From positions 8,462,001 through 8,526,000 of the forward strand of contig OX291562.1 in assembly GCA_946406115.1 (NCBI GenBank): a stretch of 64,000 nucleotides of DNA, in the 5' to 3' direction. The notes under the pieces are model-generated. The model was not told the DNA's origin. It saw only the letters and a program-made list of their open reading frames with translations, and did not search any database. A program made the translations under genes and the position numbers. Of the stretch, positions 22,687-32,092 are shown in pieces. The DNA comes from Apoda limacodes. Lineage: Eukaryota; Arthropoda; Insecta; Lepidoptera; Limacodidae. Numbering within the stretch: the stretch's first letter is position 1; the number at the start of each line of letters is the position of its first letter.

Positions 22687-23995
22687 TTATTCACCCACGG
22701 GAATAAGCTCTCGGGGGAGAGCCCTGCCTTCCGGCGGACGGGCGTGTAAGGGCGCTATGCCCCTGAGGTGTGTATGGACAACCTGGAGCTTACGTTTGCT
22801 GGTAGAAGATAGAAGACCGTACCAAGCAGGGGCTGCATAGGTCAGTCTCGACCGTATGTACAACTTGTACAGGCGAATTTTGGTTCTGAGTGGCAAGTCA
22901 GAGGAAAGTACCGGTCTAAGGCACGACCGTGACGCGACCGCGCCTGCTGACACATGGTCTAGCATTTTGCGCATGCGCAAGGGGCGATCTATAATACAAC
23001 CTAGGTACTTTACGCTGGGTTGCCACTCAATAACTTGACCTCGAAACACAAGTTTCGGTGGGAGAAACTTTTGCAGGCCGGTCAGTATTGCTGATGTCTT
23101 GCTGGCATTGACGGCTATTCTCCACTTGTCCAGCCAGCCAGGCAAAGTGTCCAATAGTCGCTGCATTTTTTTGGCTGCTAAACTAGCTTTGCGGAAGGAG
23201 GACATATGGGCGCTGTCGTCCGTGTAAAGGGCTAGTATGACGTCTTCAACACCTTCAGGTAGACCGGAGTCACTGAGAGTGGGGATGTCGTTGGTGAATA
23301 ACGCGTAAAGCAGTGGCGATAGGCAGCTGCCTTGAGGTACCCCTGCTCTAATTGGTTTACATGCTGACTGGTTGATCTCGACCGAGACATAGAAGCTCCG
23401 TTTGTCCAGAAACGAGGCTATTACTCCCCCGAGCATCGGTGGGATGTCCGTCTCTAACAGCTTGTATAATCAGCCCTCGTGCCAAACTCGATCGAAAGCC
23501 TTCTCCATATCGAGAAAGACTGTGCGCCTGCCCTTGTTTAGCTCGAAGGCCATGTGATGGAGCACTCGTACAAGCTGAAGAGTGGTACTGTGGCTGTCTC
23601 TGAAACCAAACTGTTCAGGCCTAAGCTGGATATGCGGGGATATCCTAAGTAAAAGTAGGCGTTCAAACAACTTGGCTTAATTGGACAGCAGTGTAATCGG
23701 TCGGTAATGTTCTGGACGATGACGATCTTTCCCTGGTTTCGGGAGAACAATAATTTTGCCAGTCTTCCACGAAGATGGGAAATGTCCAGTGCGCAGTATC
23801 CCATTAAAGATATGGGTAAGTGCCACCAGACCCTTCCTGGGCAGCATGATAATCGCTGTGTTTGGAATCTCGTCGGGACCGGGTGATTTGCGCTTATTAA
23901 GTTTAGAGGCCTCCTTCCTAACCTCTTTAGGCGAGATAAAATAATCACCTCTGAGTGGCGGGGCTGGGGCCGCGAGAAACTGCTCTACGCGTTTT
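22687..23995 (-). pseudogene. Jockey ORF2, reverse transcriptase half
   Basis: Reads KSPGPDEIPN, LPKPGKDR, YRPITLLSN, EQFGFRDSHSTTLQL, DMEKAFDRVWHEG, IRAGVPQGSCLSPLLYALF and the catalytic YTDDS, where the usual alanine of YADD is threonine. Stops interrupt it just before AKLFERLL (about 23671) and after WHEG (about 23467). Ends HARPPEGRALPRELIPVGE and TGA near 22687. The ORF's first half continues at 28478. Confidence 0.85.
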
Positions 23996-24000
23996 GTAAC
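23996..24000 (+). repeat. Target-site duplication of the Gypsy element, left copy
   Basis: GTAAC, repeated directly after the 3' LTR at 28473-28477. Five base pairs fits Ty3/Gypsy integration. Confidence 0.9.
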
Positions 24001-24132
24001 TGTTATATATGTAGCTATAACTAGGTAGCTATAGACGCGGCTGCGTCCGCAAAACGGTTACTTTAAAATAAACGCCAGTGCGTTGACAGCCGTCTTGACT
24101 TTCACTTGTGCCCCGTACTCACATACTTATCA
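24001..24132 (+). repeat. 5' LTR of the Gypsy element
   Basis: 132 bp, TGTTATATATG...ACTTATCA. Short for a Gypsy LTR. Contains AATAAA at about 24067. Confidence 0.93.
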
Positions 24133-24133
24133 G

Positions 24134-24148
24134 TGGCGACGACACCCA
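24134..24148 (+). promoter_or_regulatory. Primer-binding site of the Gypsy element
   Basis: TGGCGACGACACCC begins one base after the LTR. TGG is the complement of a tRNA CCA end; the first nine bases would suit a serine tRNA ending in CGTCGCCA. Assignment of the tRNA is inference. Confidence 0.6.
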
Positions 24149-24174
24149 CGCGGTTGTATAAAAAAAAAAACAAA

Positions 24175-25059
24175 ATGTCGGTTGCAAATTTCGCCGTTTT
24201 ATCAAATTTCGACCACAATGTAAACACTTGGAAGACCTTTAAGTGCAGATTGACACAATGGTTCATCGCCAACGACGTGACTGCAGAAAAGGACTCAACG
24301 GCGGTAAAGAAGCGGGCTATACTTCTCAGCGCACTCAGTGAGGATACGTACAGGCTCGCGGCGAATCTTGCATTGCCAAAGGAGTTGCAAAACGTGCCGT
24401 ATGATGACATCGTATCTCTCCTAGACACACATTTTACGCCCAAGCAGGTTGGGTTCAGCGAGCGTCATCAGTTTTATGCCGCTACCCAACTACCGATGGA
24501 GACGCCTTCACAGTGGGCCGCTAGGTTGCGGGGTTTGTCAGCTCAGTGCGCGTTTTTAAACGTTGAAGAAGCGTTGCGCGACCGGTTTATTATGGGCATG
24601 CTTCCAGGAGCCGAAAAGGAAAAAATGTATGTGCAGGAGCTATCGCAGCTCACGTTGTCCAAGGCCGTGGAGCTAGCAGAGAGCCTACGCAGCGCGCGCG
24701 CCGCCGTGGCGAGCGCAGCGCGCGGCGTTGCCGACCAGCCGCCAGATCAGCTGTTCAAGATCAACCAGCGTCGCGACGCCGACCGTGGTCAAAAAGTAAA
24801 GTGCTCTGTGTGCGGTTATAATAATCATAAAACGGAATCGTGTCGTTTTGCTAATTATACGTGTAAAAAGTGTAATACCAAGGGACATTTGCGCCGAATG
24901 TGCAATAAATTGAATTTTGTTGCAAATGTGGTAGACGAGGGCGACGATGACGACGGTAAGTTATTTAATATTCGCTCAGTTAAAGGTGAACCATTGGTTG
25001 AGATGGTGTATGTTAATGGAAAGGAATTACGATTGAAATCGATAGTGGTTCAGCGGTGA
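24175..25059 (+). CDS. gag: Gypsy Gag polyprotein
   Basis: Begins at ATG 24175 after an A-run, MSVANFAVLSNFD; the frame is open upstream but this is the first good methionine. The product is the retrotransposon capsid/nucleocapsid precursor. A capsid-like helical region is followed by an arginine/alanine-rich stretch and two CCHC zinc knuckles (CSVCGYNNHKTESC and CKKCNTKGHLRRMC), which bind the element's RNA. The frame ends at 25059. The pol frame overlaps it by about 43 nt in the -1 frame, as expected for expression by ribosomal frameshifting. Confidence 0.92.
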   Translation: MSVANFAVLSNFDHNVNTWKTFKCRLTQWFIANDVTAEKDSTAVKKRAILLSALSEDTYRLAANLALPKELQNVPYDDIVSLLDTHFTPKQVGFSERHQFYAATQLPMETPSQWAARLRGLSAQCAFLNVEEALRDRFIMGMLPGAEKEKMYVQELSQLTLSKAVELAESLRSARAAVASAARGVADQPPDQLFKINQRRDADRGQKVKCSVCGYNNHKTESCRFANYTCKKCNTKGHLRRMCNKLNFVANVVDEGDDDDGKLFNIRSVKGEPLVEMVYVNGKELRLKSIVVQR

Positions 25060-26048
25060 CCGTCATTTCAGAAAGATTGTACAGGTTGCATTTCAAAAAT
25101 CTTTCATTAGACACAACAACAAAAAAATTAGTTAGTTACACAGGCGAGGTACTGCGTTGTATAGGGTGTGTACGTATGTCAGTGTGTTGGTCCGGGCGCA
25201 CGCGCGTCCTTGAAGTGTTCGTTGTGCGCGGTGACGGGCCGTCGTTGCTAGGTCGTGATTTTATTGCTAAGTTCGAGTTACAGATTAGTCCAATTCGCTA
25301 TTGTGAACAAACAAATGACTTAGTTGAATCGTTACAATTTAGTTACCCTCGGTTGTTTTCAGGGCAATTAGGAAAATTTAATAAATACGAAGTTAAATTA
25401 ACTTTGAAGGAAGGGACAAATCCCATATTTTGCAAAGCACGTCCCATAGCATTTGCGTTAAGGGACAAAGTTGAAAATGAGCTAGACCGGTTAGTCCAGT
25501 TAGGGGTGCTTCGACCGGTAAAACATTCAGAGTATGCGTCACCGATCGTACCGGTGTTAAAGAGAGACGGTTCTGTACGGATTTGCGCCGATTACTCAGT
25601 TAGTATCAATAAACAGTTAGCTATTGATCAGTACCCGTTACCTACGACTAATGAACTGTTCTCTAAGCTAAGTGGGGGGACCGAGTTCACAAAATTAGAT
25701 TTGTCAATGGCTTATAACCAGCTTTGTTTAGATAACGAGTCGCAAAAGGTAACGTGTGTCAACACGCATCGTGGGCTATTTGTCTATACGCGTCTCGTGT
25801 TCCGGCTCGCCTCCGCGCCGGCTATTTTTCAGCGCGCAATGGAAAACCTACTGGCAGGCATCAACGGCGTGTTAGTCCTGCTTGATGACGTTTTAATTAC
25901 AGCCCCTGATCGTAGCCAGCACCTAAATAGGTTGAATGAGGTTCTACACAGGATGCACGACGCAGGTTTAACCTTGCAAAAGGAAAAATGTTCTTTTTTC
26001 TCCGGTGAAATCAGTTACCTTGGGTATGTGATAATAAAGACGGCCTAA
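25017..26048 (+). CDS. pol: Gypsy Pol, part 1: protease and reverse transcriptase
   Basis: In the -1 frame relative to gag. The aspartic protease active site IDSGSAVTVIS is at 25038-25070, partly in the overlap. The RT follows: SPIVPVLKRDGSVRICADY, LPTTNELFSKLSGG, TKLDLSMAYNQL, and the catalytic LLDDVLI at about 25880, in which leucine replaces the tyrosine usual in Gypsy RTs. The frame hits TAA at 26046-26048 within the connection to RNase H; the next piece resumes in the same frame, so the break comes from local indels around 26031-26055. Confidence 0.9.
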   Translation, partial: WKGITIEIDSGSAVTVISERLYRLHFKNLSLDTTTKKLVSYTGEVLRCIGCVRMSVCWSGRTRVLEVFVVRGDGPSLLGRDFIAKFELQISPIRYCEQTNDLVESLQFSYPRLFSGQLGKFNKYEVKLTLKEGTNPIFCKARPIAFALRDKVENELDRLVQLGVLRPVKHSEYASPIVPVLKRDGSVRICADYSVSINKQLAIDQYPLPTTNELFSKLSGGTEFTKLDLSMAYNQLCLDNESQKVTCVNTHRGLFVYTRLVFRLASAPAIFQRAMENLLAGINGVLVLLDDVLITAPDRSQHLNRLNEVLHRMHDAGLTLQKEKCSFFSGEISYLGYVIIKTA

Positions 26049-26099
26049 AAAAAATCGCCAGATAAGGTGAAAGCAATTTTAAATGCACCGACACCATAA

Positions 26100-28292
26100 A
26101 ACATAAACCAATTGCAATCGTTTTTGGGGTTGGTAAATTATTACAGATGTTTCGTTCCAGAGGCATCTAGTATTCTGAGTCCATTGTATGAACGTTTAAA
26201 AAAGGGCAGTAAATGGTGTTGGAGTGCTTCAGAAGATAACGCATTCAAAAAAATTAAGAAAATTTTGGTTTCGGAACAAGTTCTAACGCATTTCGACCAG
26301 AATGCTAAGATAATTCTAACAGTGGACGCGTCGCCCAGCGGGTTAGGGGCAATTTTATCGCAAGTAGGTGAAGATGGTCAAGAAAAGCCAATTTCTTACG
26401 CTTCGCGTACTCTAAATAGTGCAGAGCGTCGTTATTCTCAAATACAAAAGGAAGCTACGGCCATAATATTTGGGGTCCGGCGATTCCACCAGTATTTATA
26501 CGGTAGATCAACACCTTTTGTACTGCGCACAGATCACAAGCCTTTGCTATCCATATTCGGCCCACACAAGGGAATACCAGAAGTCTCCGCAAATAGGTTG
26601 CAACGCTATGCTCTGTTTTTAAGTGGTTATAATTATACCATTGAATATATTAAAAGTGCATCTAACAGCGCAGATTATTTATCGCGCGCAAGCCTGCCCG
26701 AGATAACGGACGTCGGTGCAGGTGCCGCAGTGACGGGGCCGCCACAACCCACGAACGAAGCGTGCGACCCCGCCACTTATGTATGCTTTGTTGTAGAAGG
26801 AGCGCTACCGGTAACTGTCCACGAGTTACGGGACGCAACAAACAAGGATTGCGTTCTGACTAAAGTAATTCAATATATATACAACGGATGGCCAAAAAAA
26901 GTCACTAATATTGAATTAAAGCCATATCATTTGTGTAGGCTAGAACTGTCTTACGAACATGGATGCGTCATGCGCGGCCATAAAGTAGTTATACCGGGGT
27001 CTTTGTGTGAACGAATTATGTCAGAGCTGCATACTTCACACATAGGCATTGTTAAAACAAAAGCCGAAGCTCGCGCCCGTTTCTGGTTTCCCGGCATAGA
27101 CGAAGCGATAGAACGTATGATAGGACAATGTGGAGTGTGTGTGCAGCTGCGACCATCACCGCCCCGGGCACCCATCTCCCCATGGCCCTATCCCCAGCAG
27201 GCTTTCTATAGGGTACATCTAGACTTTTTAGGCCCGATCAATGGACACATGTACCTAGTCATTGTAGATGCCTACACTAAATGGGTAGAAGTTTACGACA
27301 TGAATACAACTAGTACCTCACCTGCGGTCATAGATAGGTTATATGATTTTATGTCTAGATTTGGCCTACCTCATACTATTGTAACAGATAACGGAACATC
27401 TTTTTGTTCACAAGAGTTTAATTATTTTTGCAACCTGAACGGTATATCACACATGACGTCACCTGCGTACCATCCTGCCAGCAATGGCCAAGCCGAGTCA
27501 TTTGTTAAAATAATTAAACGTGGAATCCGCTCTAGTTTACAAACTAGTAAGAACGTAAGAGAAAGCAAACTGAAATTATTAAAGTATATTTTTGACTATC
27601 GTAATTCCATTCATTCGGTCACCGGCACATCGCCAGCTCAGCTAGTGTTTGGCCACAAGCTGCGTTCCCGGCTGGACCTGCTGAGCCCGTCGATGCCACC
27701 GTCACCTTCGTCCGCCGCCCTGTCTGATCGTGTCCGTTCCAAACAGTGTTTGCAAACTGAAGTTCAAGGAGGGAAACAGAGATCATTTGCACTGGGACAA
27801 TATGTTTGGTACAAAAAATATTTCAGTAACAACAAGTTTAATTGGGTTAAAGGAATTGTAAAAAAGGAGTTAGGGAAAATGATGTACCTAATAGAAAACT
27901 GTCAAACTTCTGTTTGTGTTAAAAAACATAAAAACCAAATGTGGCATTATAAAGATTCGAATGTAAGCGATTTGATGCCGGGGTACGGCGTAGCAAATAC
28001 CTATGATGGTAGTGACATAACGGATACCACCACAATGGAGGAGGGAGGAAACGACACAGCGCCGTCCACGGCCGCATCTCCGGAGCCCGTGGTGATGCCA
28101 GAAAATTCGCCGTCACTGTCATCGTCTCATGTCACCCTAACAAGAGGAGTTCGTCGGCCACCTTCAGAGGATGACGATGATTTCTTTGACATAGAGAACA
28201 CTGAAGACATAGAGGCCGCCGAGGAGAAACCTGTGCTCCCGGAAAGGTCCAAACAAGTTCGCCCCTGTGTCAACTATCATCCATTTTTGTGA
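26100..28292 (+). CDS. pol: Gypsy Pol, part 2: RNase H and integrase
   Basis: Separated from part 1 by the stop at 26046 and another TAA at 26097-26099. Encodes the RT tail (SFLGLVNYYRCFVPEA), RNase H (ILTVDASPSGLGAILSQ, then RTDHKPL), the integrase HHCC zinc domain (HTSHIGIVKTKAEARARF to CGVCVQ) and the DDE core: D in HLDFLGP, D in VTDNGTSF, E in NGQAESF. An acidic, proline-rich C-terminus ends at TGA 28290-28292. Normally it would be released from a Gag-Pol polyprotein by the protease. Confidence 0.92.
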   Translation, partial: NINQLQSFLGLVNYYRCFVPEASSILSPLYERLKKGSKWCWSASEDNAFKKIKKILVSEQVLTHFDQNAKIILTVDASPSGLGAILSQVGEDGQEKPISYASRTLNSAERRYSQIQKEATAIIFGVRRFHQYLYGRSTPFVLRTDHKPLLSIFGPHKGIPEVSANRLQRYALFLSGYNYTIEYIKSASNSADYLSRASLPEITDVGAGAAVTGPPQPTNEACDPATYVCFVVEGALPVTVHELRDATNKDCVLTKVIQYIYNGWPKKVTNIELKPYHLCRLELSYEHGCVMRGHKVVIPGSLCERIMSELHTSHIGIVKTKAEARARFWFPGIDEAIERMIGQCGVCVQLRPSPPRAPISPWPYPQQAFYRVHLDFLGPINGHMYLVIVDAYTKWVEVYDMNTTSTSPAVIDRLYDFMSRFGLPHTIVTDNGTSFCSQEFNYFCNLNGISHMTSPAYHPASNGQAESFVKIIKRGIRSSLQTSKNVRESKLKLLKYIFDYRNSIHSVTGTSPAQLVFGHKLRSRLDLLSPSMPPSPSSAALSDRVRSKQCLQTEVQGGKQRSFALGQYVWYKKYFSNNKFNWVKGIVKKELGKMMYLIENCQTSVCVKKHKNQMWHYKDSNVSDLMPGYGVANTYDGSDITDTTTMEEGGNDTAPSTAASPEPVVMPENSPSLSSSHVTLTRGVRRPPSEDDDDFFDIENTEDIEAAEEKPVLPERSKQVRPCVNYHPFL

Positions 28293-28330
28293 TATGTCAT
28301 GTTAGAATTAAGTATGTAGTCCAAATTGTT

Positions 28331-28339
28331 AGGGGAGGG
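28331..28339 (+). promoter_or_regulatory. Polypurine tract of the Gypsy element
   Basis: AGGGGAGGG one base before the 3' LTR, the usual primer for plus-strand DNA synthesis. Confidence 0.75.
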
Positions 28340-28340
28340 T

Positions 28341-28472
28341 TGTTATATATGTAGCTATAACTAGGTAGCTATAGACGCGGCTGCGTCCGCAAAACGGTTA
28401 CTTTAAAATAAACGCCAGTGCGTTGACAGCCGTCTTGACTTTCACTTGTGCCCCGTACTCACATACTTATCA
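28341..28472 (+). repeat. 3' LTR of the Gypsy element
   Basis: Identical by eye to 24001-24132, then GTAAC (28473-28477), the right target duplication. Confidence 0.93.
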
Positions 28473-28477
28473 GTAAC

Positions 28478-29849
28478 TCCTGACGTGTGGTCAGGGTCGC
28501 TAATGGGGTTCGGCTTAAATTGGTCCTCGAAGTGTTCCGCAAAGAGTTCCGCGCGTTCCGCTGCGTGATAATGGCGAATGCGAGCGGTATCTATAAGAGG
28601 GCAAATTGGGGCGGGGGTTTTGGTGATTTGTCGGGCCAAGCGATACAGAGCTGTGTCATCCTCACTAGCTTTAAATATCACTTGTTCCCACGAATGTTGC
28701 CTGTAATTGGCGATTTCTGACCGCAGTTCGGCGCTGATTTTGTAAAGGTCCCTCTTTGCAACTGGACAACGTGTTTGGCACCAGTGCTTGCGAAGGGCCC
28801 TCTTTTCCTTGATTTTTGCGCGGAGGTGCGACGGTAAATTCTGCTTTCCAGAAGCTGTGGCTAAAAATTTTAGTAGACTCCCTTAGAGTCTGTGCAATGG
28901 CAGTTGTGAAAGTGCTAACTGCCTCTTCGACTTCTAAGGGAGTAGAAATGACGCCAGCCGGGAGTTGATAATTCAACATGGCGCGGTGAAAAGTGGCCCA
29001 GTCTGTTATTCTGCGGGGATTGGGGAGCGGTTTACCAGCTGCAGACACTCCAAGGACCAATAAGATTGGCAGATGCTGAGTGTCAGTGTCGTGGAGGACC
29101 TCTAACGACATTGACCAGCCAATCTTATGCGCTAAGGCGATGTCCAGTACGTCCGGTGCGTGATTGTCCGTAGAGAGGTAGTGCGTTGGTGATCCTGGAC
29201 CTATGACTAAATAGTTTTTCAGCTCAGCATCTGCTTTTAGTTCACGACCCGATTTGGATGAAGTTCGTGAACCCCAGTATTGGTGTTTGGAATTAAGGTC
29301 ACCTAAAATAAGTGTGGGGGTGGCATCGCAAAAAATATTGTCGATGTCACTTGGATCAAAGGGGGTTGATGGTGGCTTATATGCGGCGAAGACTTTAAGC
29401 TCCGCATTACCGACCTTTAGTTTTACACCTATAGACCGAGTATATGTAAATTGGGGAAGGGGAAGTAATTCGTGAATAAGGTCACGTCTAATTAATACAG
29501 CTGTACCCCTGAAGGCAATATTAGCGGGAGAAATTTCGTCTCGCCTATAGGTGAAGAAATTTGGAATGCGGAGCTCATTCTCACCTCGGAGTTTCGTTTC
29601 GCCTAGAAACACAATGTGAACATCGTGTTCCTGGACTAACGTTCTGAGGGCGGCTGTCTTGCCGTTTATGCTCCCAGGGTTCCAGTACTCAATTCTTAAT
29701 TTAAGGCCCCGATGAGGCCCCATTAAATTCCCACGTAAGAATTGTGGTGAGTTGTGCCAAGCCGTTAAAAAGAGCTGGTAGTGGGTTCTGACCGCCGCGT
29801 TAAGTGCCGCTATAGCAGCTCTTGCTACGTTCAGGGCACCGGCTTGCAT
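28478..29849 (-). pseudogene. Jockey ORF2, endonuclease half
   Basis: The frame 28671-29849 encodes an APE-like endonuclease: IEYWNPGSINGK, IVFLGETKL, VFAAYKPPSTP, LILGDLNSKHQYWG and HAPDVLDIAL. The final catalytic site, normally SDH before LPI, reads TQH here (DTQHLPILL), so the aspartate is lost. A frameshift follows and the linker continues in 28442-28681 (AERAELFAEHFEDQF) up to the Gypsy insertion point. Confidence 0.85.
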
Positions 29850-30125
29850 TCGGGGTGGGCCCTGTGTGTGTAGTATGCCACTAGGGCGGTTTGTCGTGTT
29901 AAGTTGCGTCTGTTGTATAGCGGCCGCTTGAGGCTACATTTTTGGGATTGTCTGCGCTAACAATGGCTTAATGGGTTGCGGGGGGTCCGCAAATTGGGGG
30001 GGGGGGCATAAAAATGTAGGGGGCGAATTGTGTGTCCCGTGCTAACGGAATATTAGCCGGAACCGTTGTTGTCGGTTGGGGGGCGGATTTTTTCCGAAGA
30101 GGCCTCTTTTTTTTCCTTCCGAGAG
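29850..30125 (-). other. Jockey ORF1-ORF2 junction region
   Basis: Part of the Jockey element between the zinc-knuckle ORF1 frame and the endonuclease frame, disturbed by a G homopolymer at about 29996-30007 (minus-strand C run). Confidence 0.5.
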
Positions 30126-31752
30126 CTAGGGATCTATCGGTGGGGGGTTGGCGGGGGGCATTAAATTTGCGCCAGCAGATAGGTCGTATTCCTGCGGCTG
30201 TAGCTGTTGCAGGGGGGTGGGCGATGGTGGGGGCATATTTGTAGCCCGTTGGGCGTTGTTGCGTGGGAGTGGAGGAGCAATAGTCACTCCTTTACGCCTC
30301 GCTTCACGCCTGAGGACTGGACAAGAGCGGCTGTTGGCTGTGTGCGCTTGCCTGCAATTGGCACATTTTACTGCGACCTTTTGCCGATCGCAGTCTGACG
30401 CAGGGTGATCGCCGCCGCAGCGCACACATTTTACCGGCCGGTGACAATTTGAGGAAGCATGGCCGAATGCCTGGGATCTATGGCATTGCGCGGGGCCTGG
30501 GCGTGAGCGCCAGGCTTCTATAGATATGCCAGGCATGCTGAGCAACTCATTGAGTGCATACAGCTCTTGTAGCTCGGCGTGAGTGTGCCTGTGCTGCAAT
30601 TGGGCGTAATAAATGCAGTTAGGTCGGCCCCTAACTGCTGGGATTTGCCTAACGTGCGACACAGGGAAACTAGCAAAGGCGAGGTCCTCAGCTATCTCGT
30701 CAAGCGAGGTGTCTTGAGAGAGCCCCTTAATGGCTATTTTCTGTAGACGGTCGCTGTCCAAGCTGTAACAGAACCATGAAACGGCACTATCCAGCTTAGA
30801 CAGCTCGTCAATATAGGCCACTACCGTACGATATTCCTCTGACGATTTCGGGAAGAATCGTACCCCTTTGCCAAACGGCCGGGCGTTGGGTGCGTGGCCT
30901 TATATGGAATGCAGCTTTTTAAGGTGCGTTGACCATTGCGGAAGGGACTGAACTATTATAGGGGGGTGACTATTTTTGTCTTTTTTATTCTCAGTGGCAC
31001 GTGCTGGCTGAGCGATAGGTTGCGACGACTGAGTTAGAGCGGGTTGGGAGCCTATTGCTTGCGCGTAAGAGCGTCCGCTGGGCGACGCTGACGTCAGGGG
31101 AGCAACCGCCGGGGGGGGGGGGGGCGGTGGATTCTGAAATTTCCATCCCTTCGAGTGGAGTGGGGTCTTGGGAAGCCTCTACGGTGGCTTTTGATGTAGA
31201 CGGCTGGTTGGCGAGAGCCTTTTGCCGGTCGGCAATGACCTCTCTTGCCTCAAGTCGGGCACGCTCGGCGGGGTCATTCGCTGGGCTGAGAGAAAAGGGT
31301 CTCGGCCTAACGTCTCTGCCGCGTACCCTAGGGTCTTTCTGCGGCAGAGGGATTGAGGGCGGGTTCAAATTCCGCGGTACTGGCATTGGGGGCGTTACCT
31401 AAATAGTCTGGCTGATGTTACTGCCTTGTTTGGACGATGACGATTTCGGGTCCGGCCGGGGGGCGGTGTCTTCAATCGGGGAGAGCATTGTCGGAAGGGT
31501 GGGGAGGTCTTCATCTCTAAACATTTCGTCGCCGGTGTCTGAAGCCGAGTAAATCGTCGTCTGGGATATGGCTGAGGCCATAGAAGTCTTAGATGGGGGC
31601 CGAGAGGGTGGGAATAATATAAAGAAAAATATTTCGCCGGTAAATAAATTTCGCGCCACTACGGCAGCGGAGGGTTGAGAGAGTAGCCATACGCCACGTT
31701 TGCGTACGCCACTTCTACGTACCGGTGGGGGAGCTGCTACGGGGGGCGGCAT
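30126..31752 (-). pseudogene. Jockey ORF1 (Gag-like, zinc knuckles), frameshifted
   Basis: Three minus-strand frames make up ORF1: 31752-31399 (N-terminus, serine/proline-rich, ISQTTIYSASDTGDE), 31386-30991 (EARLEAREVIADRQKALANQ) and 30821-30126. The last carries an RNA-binding fold region and knuckle motifs (CHRSQAFGHASSNC, CVRCGGDHPASDC, CANCRQAHTANSRSC). The first knuckle reads CHRSQ rather than a standard CXXC spacing. Jockey ORF1 proteins bind element RNA. A homopolymer of about 15 G at 31108-31122 lies within the coding part and is a likely frameshift source. Confidence 0.82.
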
Positions 31753-31990
31753 TACTTAATGGTTATAAAAATACACACAACATACCTCGACGTCGAATAA
31801 GCAGCAGTGGGGGGAGGGGGCCCGGGAGGGGCCGCCCTTGAGAAATTGACGACCTAGCGATCCGCGGCAAGTGAAATTGCCGAGCAAAAATGAAATAAAT
31901 GCGCTTACCAAATCGTCCGAAAAGCCGCTGAAAAAGCGGCACCCGTCTAACTTTCAAGCGCTTTACTTATAGGCGCAGACACGCTGAACA
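31753..31990 (-). other. 5' UTR region of Jockey copy 1
   Basis: GC-richer than the flanks, with an inverted repeat GCCGCTGAAAAAGCGGC at about 31925-31941. The element's internal promoter would be expected here. The exact 5' end is not resolved. Confidence 0.45.
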
Positions 31991-32081
31991 AAATGTCCGC
32001 CGTCTACAGAAAATATTCTCTTCGAGTACATACACAGTTTTACACTTTGGAGATAATATGCACTATGGAGAATGATTTACC

Positions 32082-32092
32082 GAATGGCGCTC
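32082..32092 (+). repeat. Target-site duplication of Jockey copy 2, left
   Basis: GAATGGCGCTC, found again at 33135-33145 immediately after the element. Confidence 0.9.

Larger units (their letters stand above)
24001..28472 (+). mobile_element. Ty3/Gypsy LTR retrotransposon, 4472 bp, recently inserted
   Basis: Complete LTR to LTR: 132-bp LTRs beginning TG and ending CA, a primer-binding site, gag, pol (protease, RT, RNase H, integrase), a polypurine tract, and no envelope gene. The two LTRs look identical base for base and GTAAC flanks both ends, so the insertion is young. pol is damaged by local indels and a stop around 26031-26099, so this copy is probably not autonomous. It lies inside ORF2 of a Jockey element, in the opposite orientation. 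Confidence 0.95.
22337..31990 (-). mobile_element. Jockey LINE copy 1, near full length, interrupted by a Gypsy element
   Basis: Read on the minus strand: 5' UTR from about 31990, ORF1 (31752-30126, broken by frame changes), ORF2 endonuclease (29849-28478), then, across the Gypsy insertion, ORF2 reverse transcriptase (24000-22687) and a 3' UTR down to 22337. The 3' UTR matches copy 2 at 32093-32580. Two in-frame stops and several frameshifts make it non-autonomous. Relative to copy 2 it has an in-frame deletion of about 49 codons near the ORF2 C-terminus. The exact 5' end and target duplication were not resolved. Confidence 0.88.

Noticed and set aside
24106..24174. Gag starting upstream of ATG 24175
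   Set aside because: The open frame there runs through the LTR end and primer-binding site, which must be untranslated.
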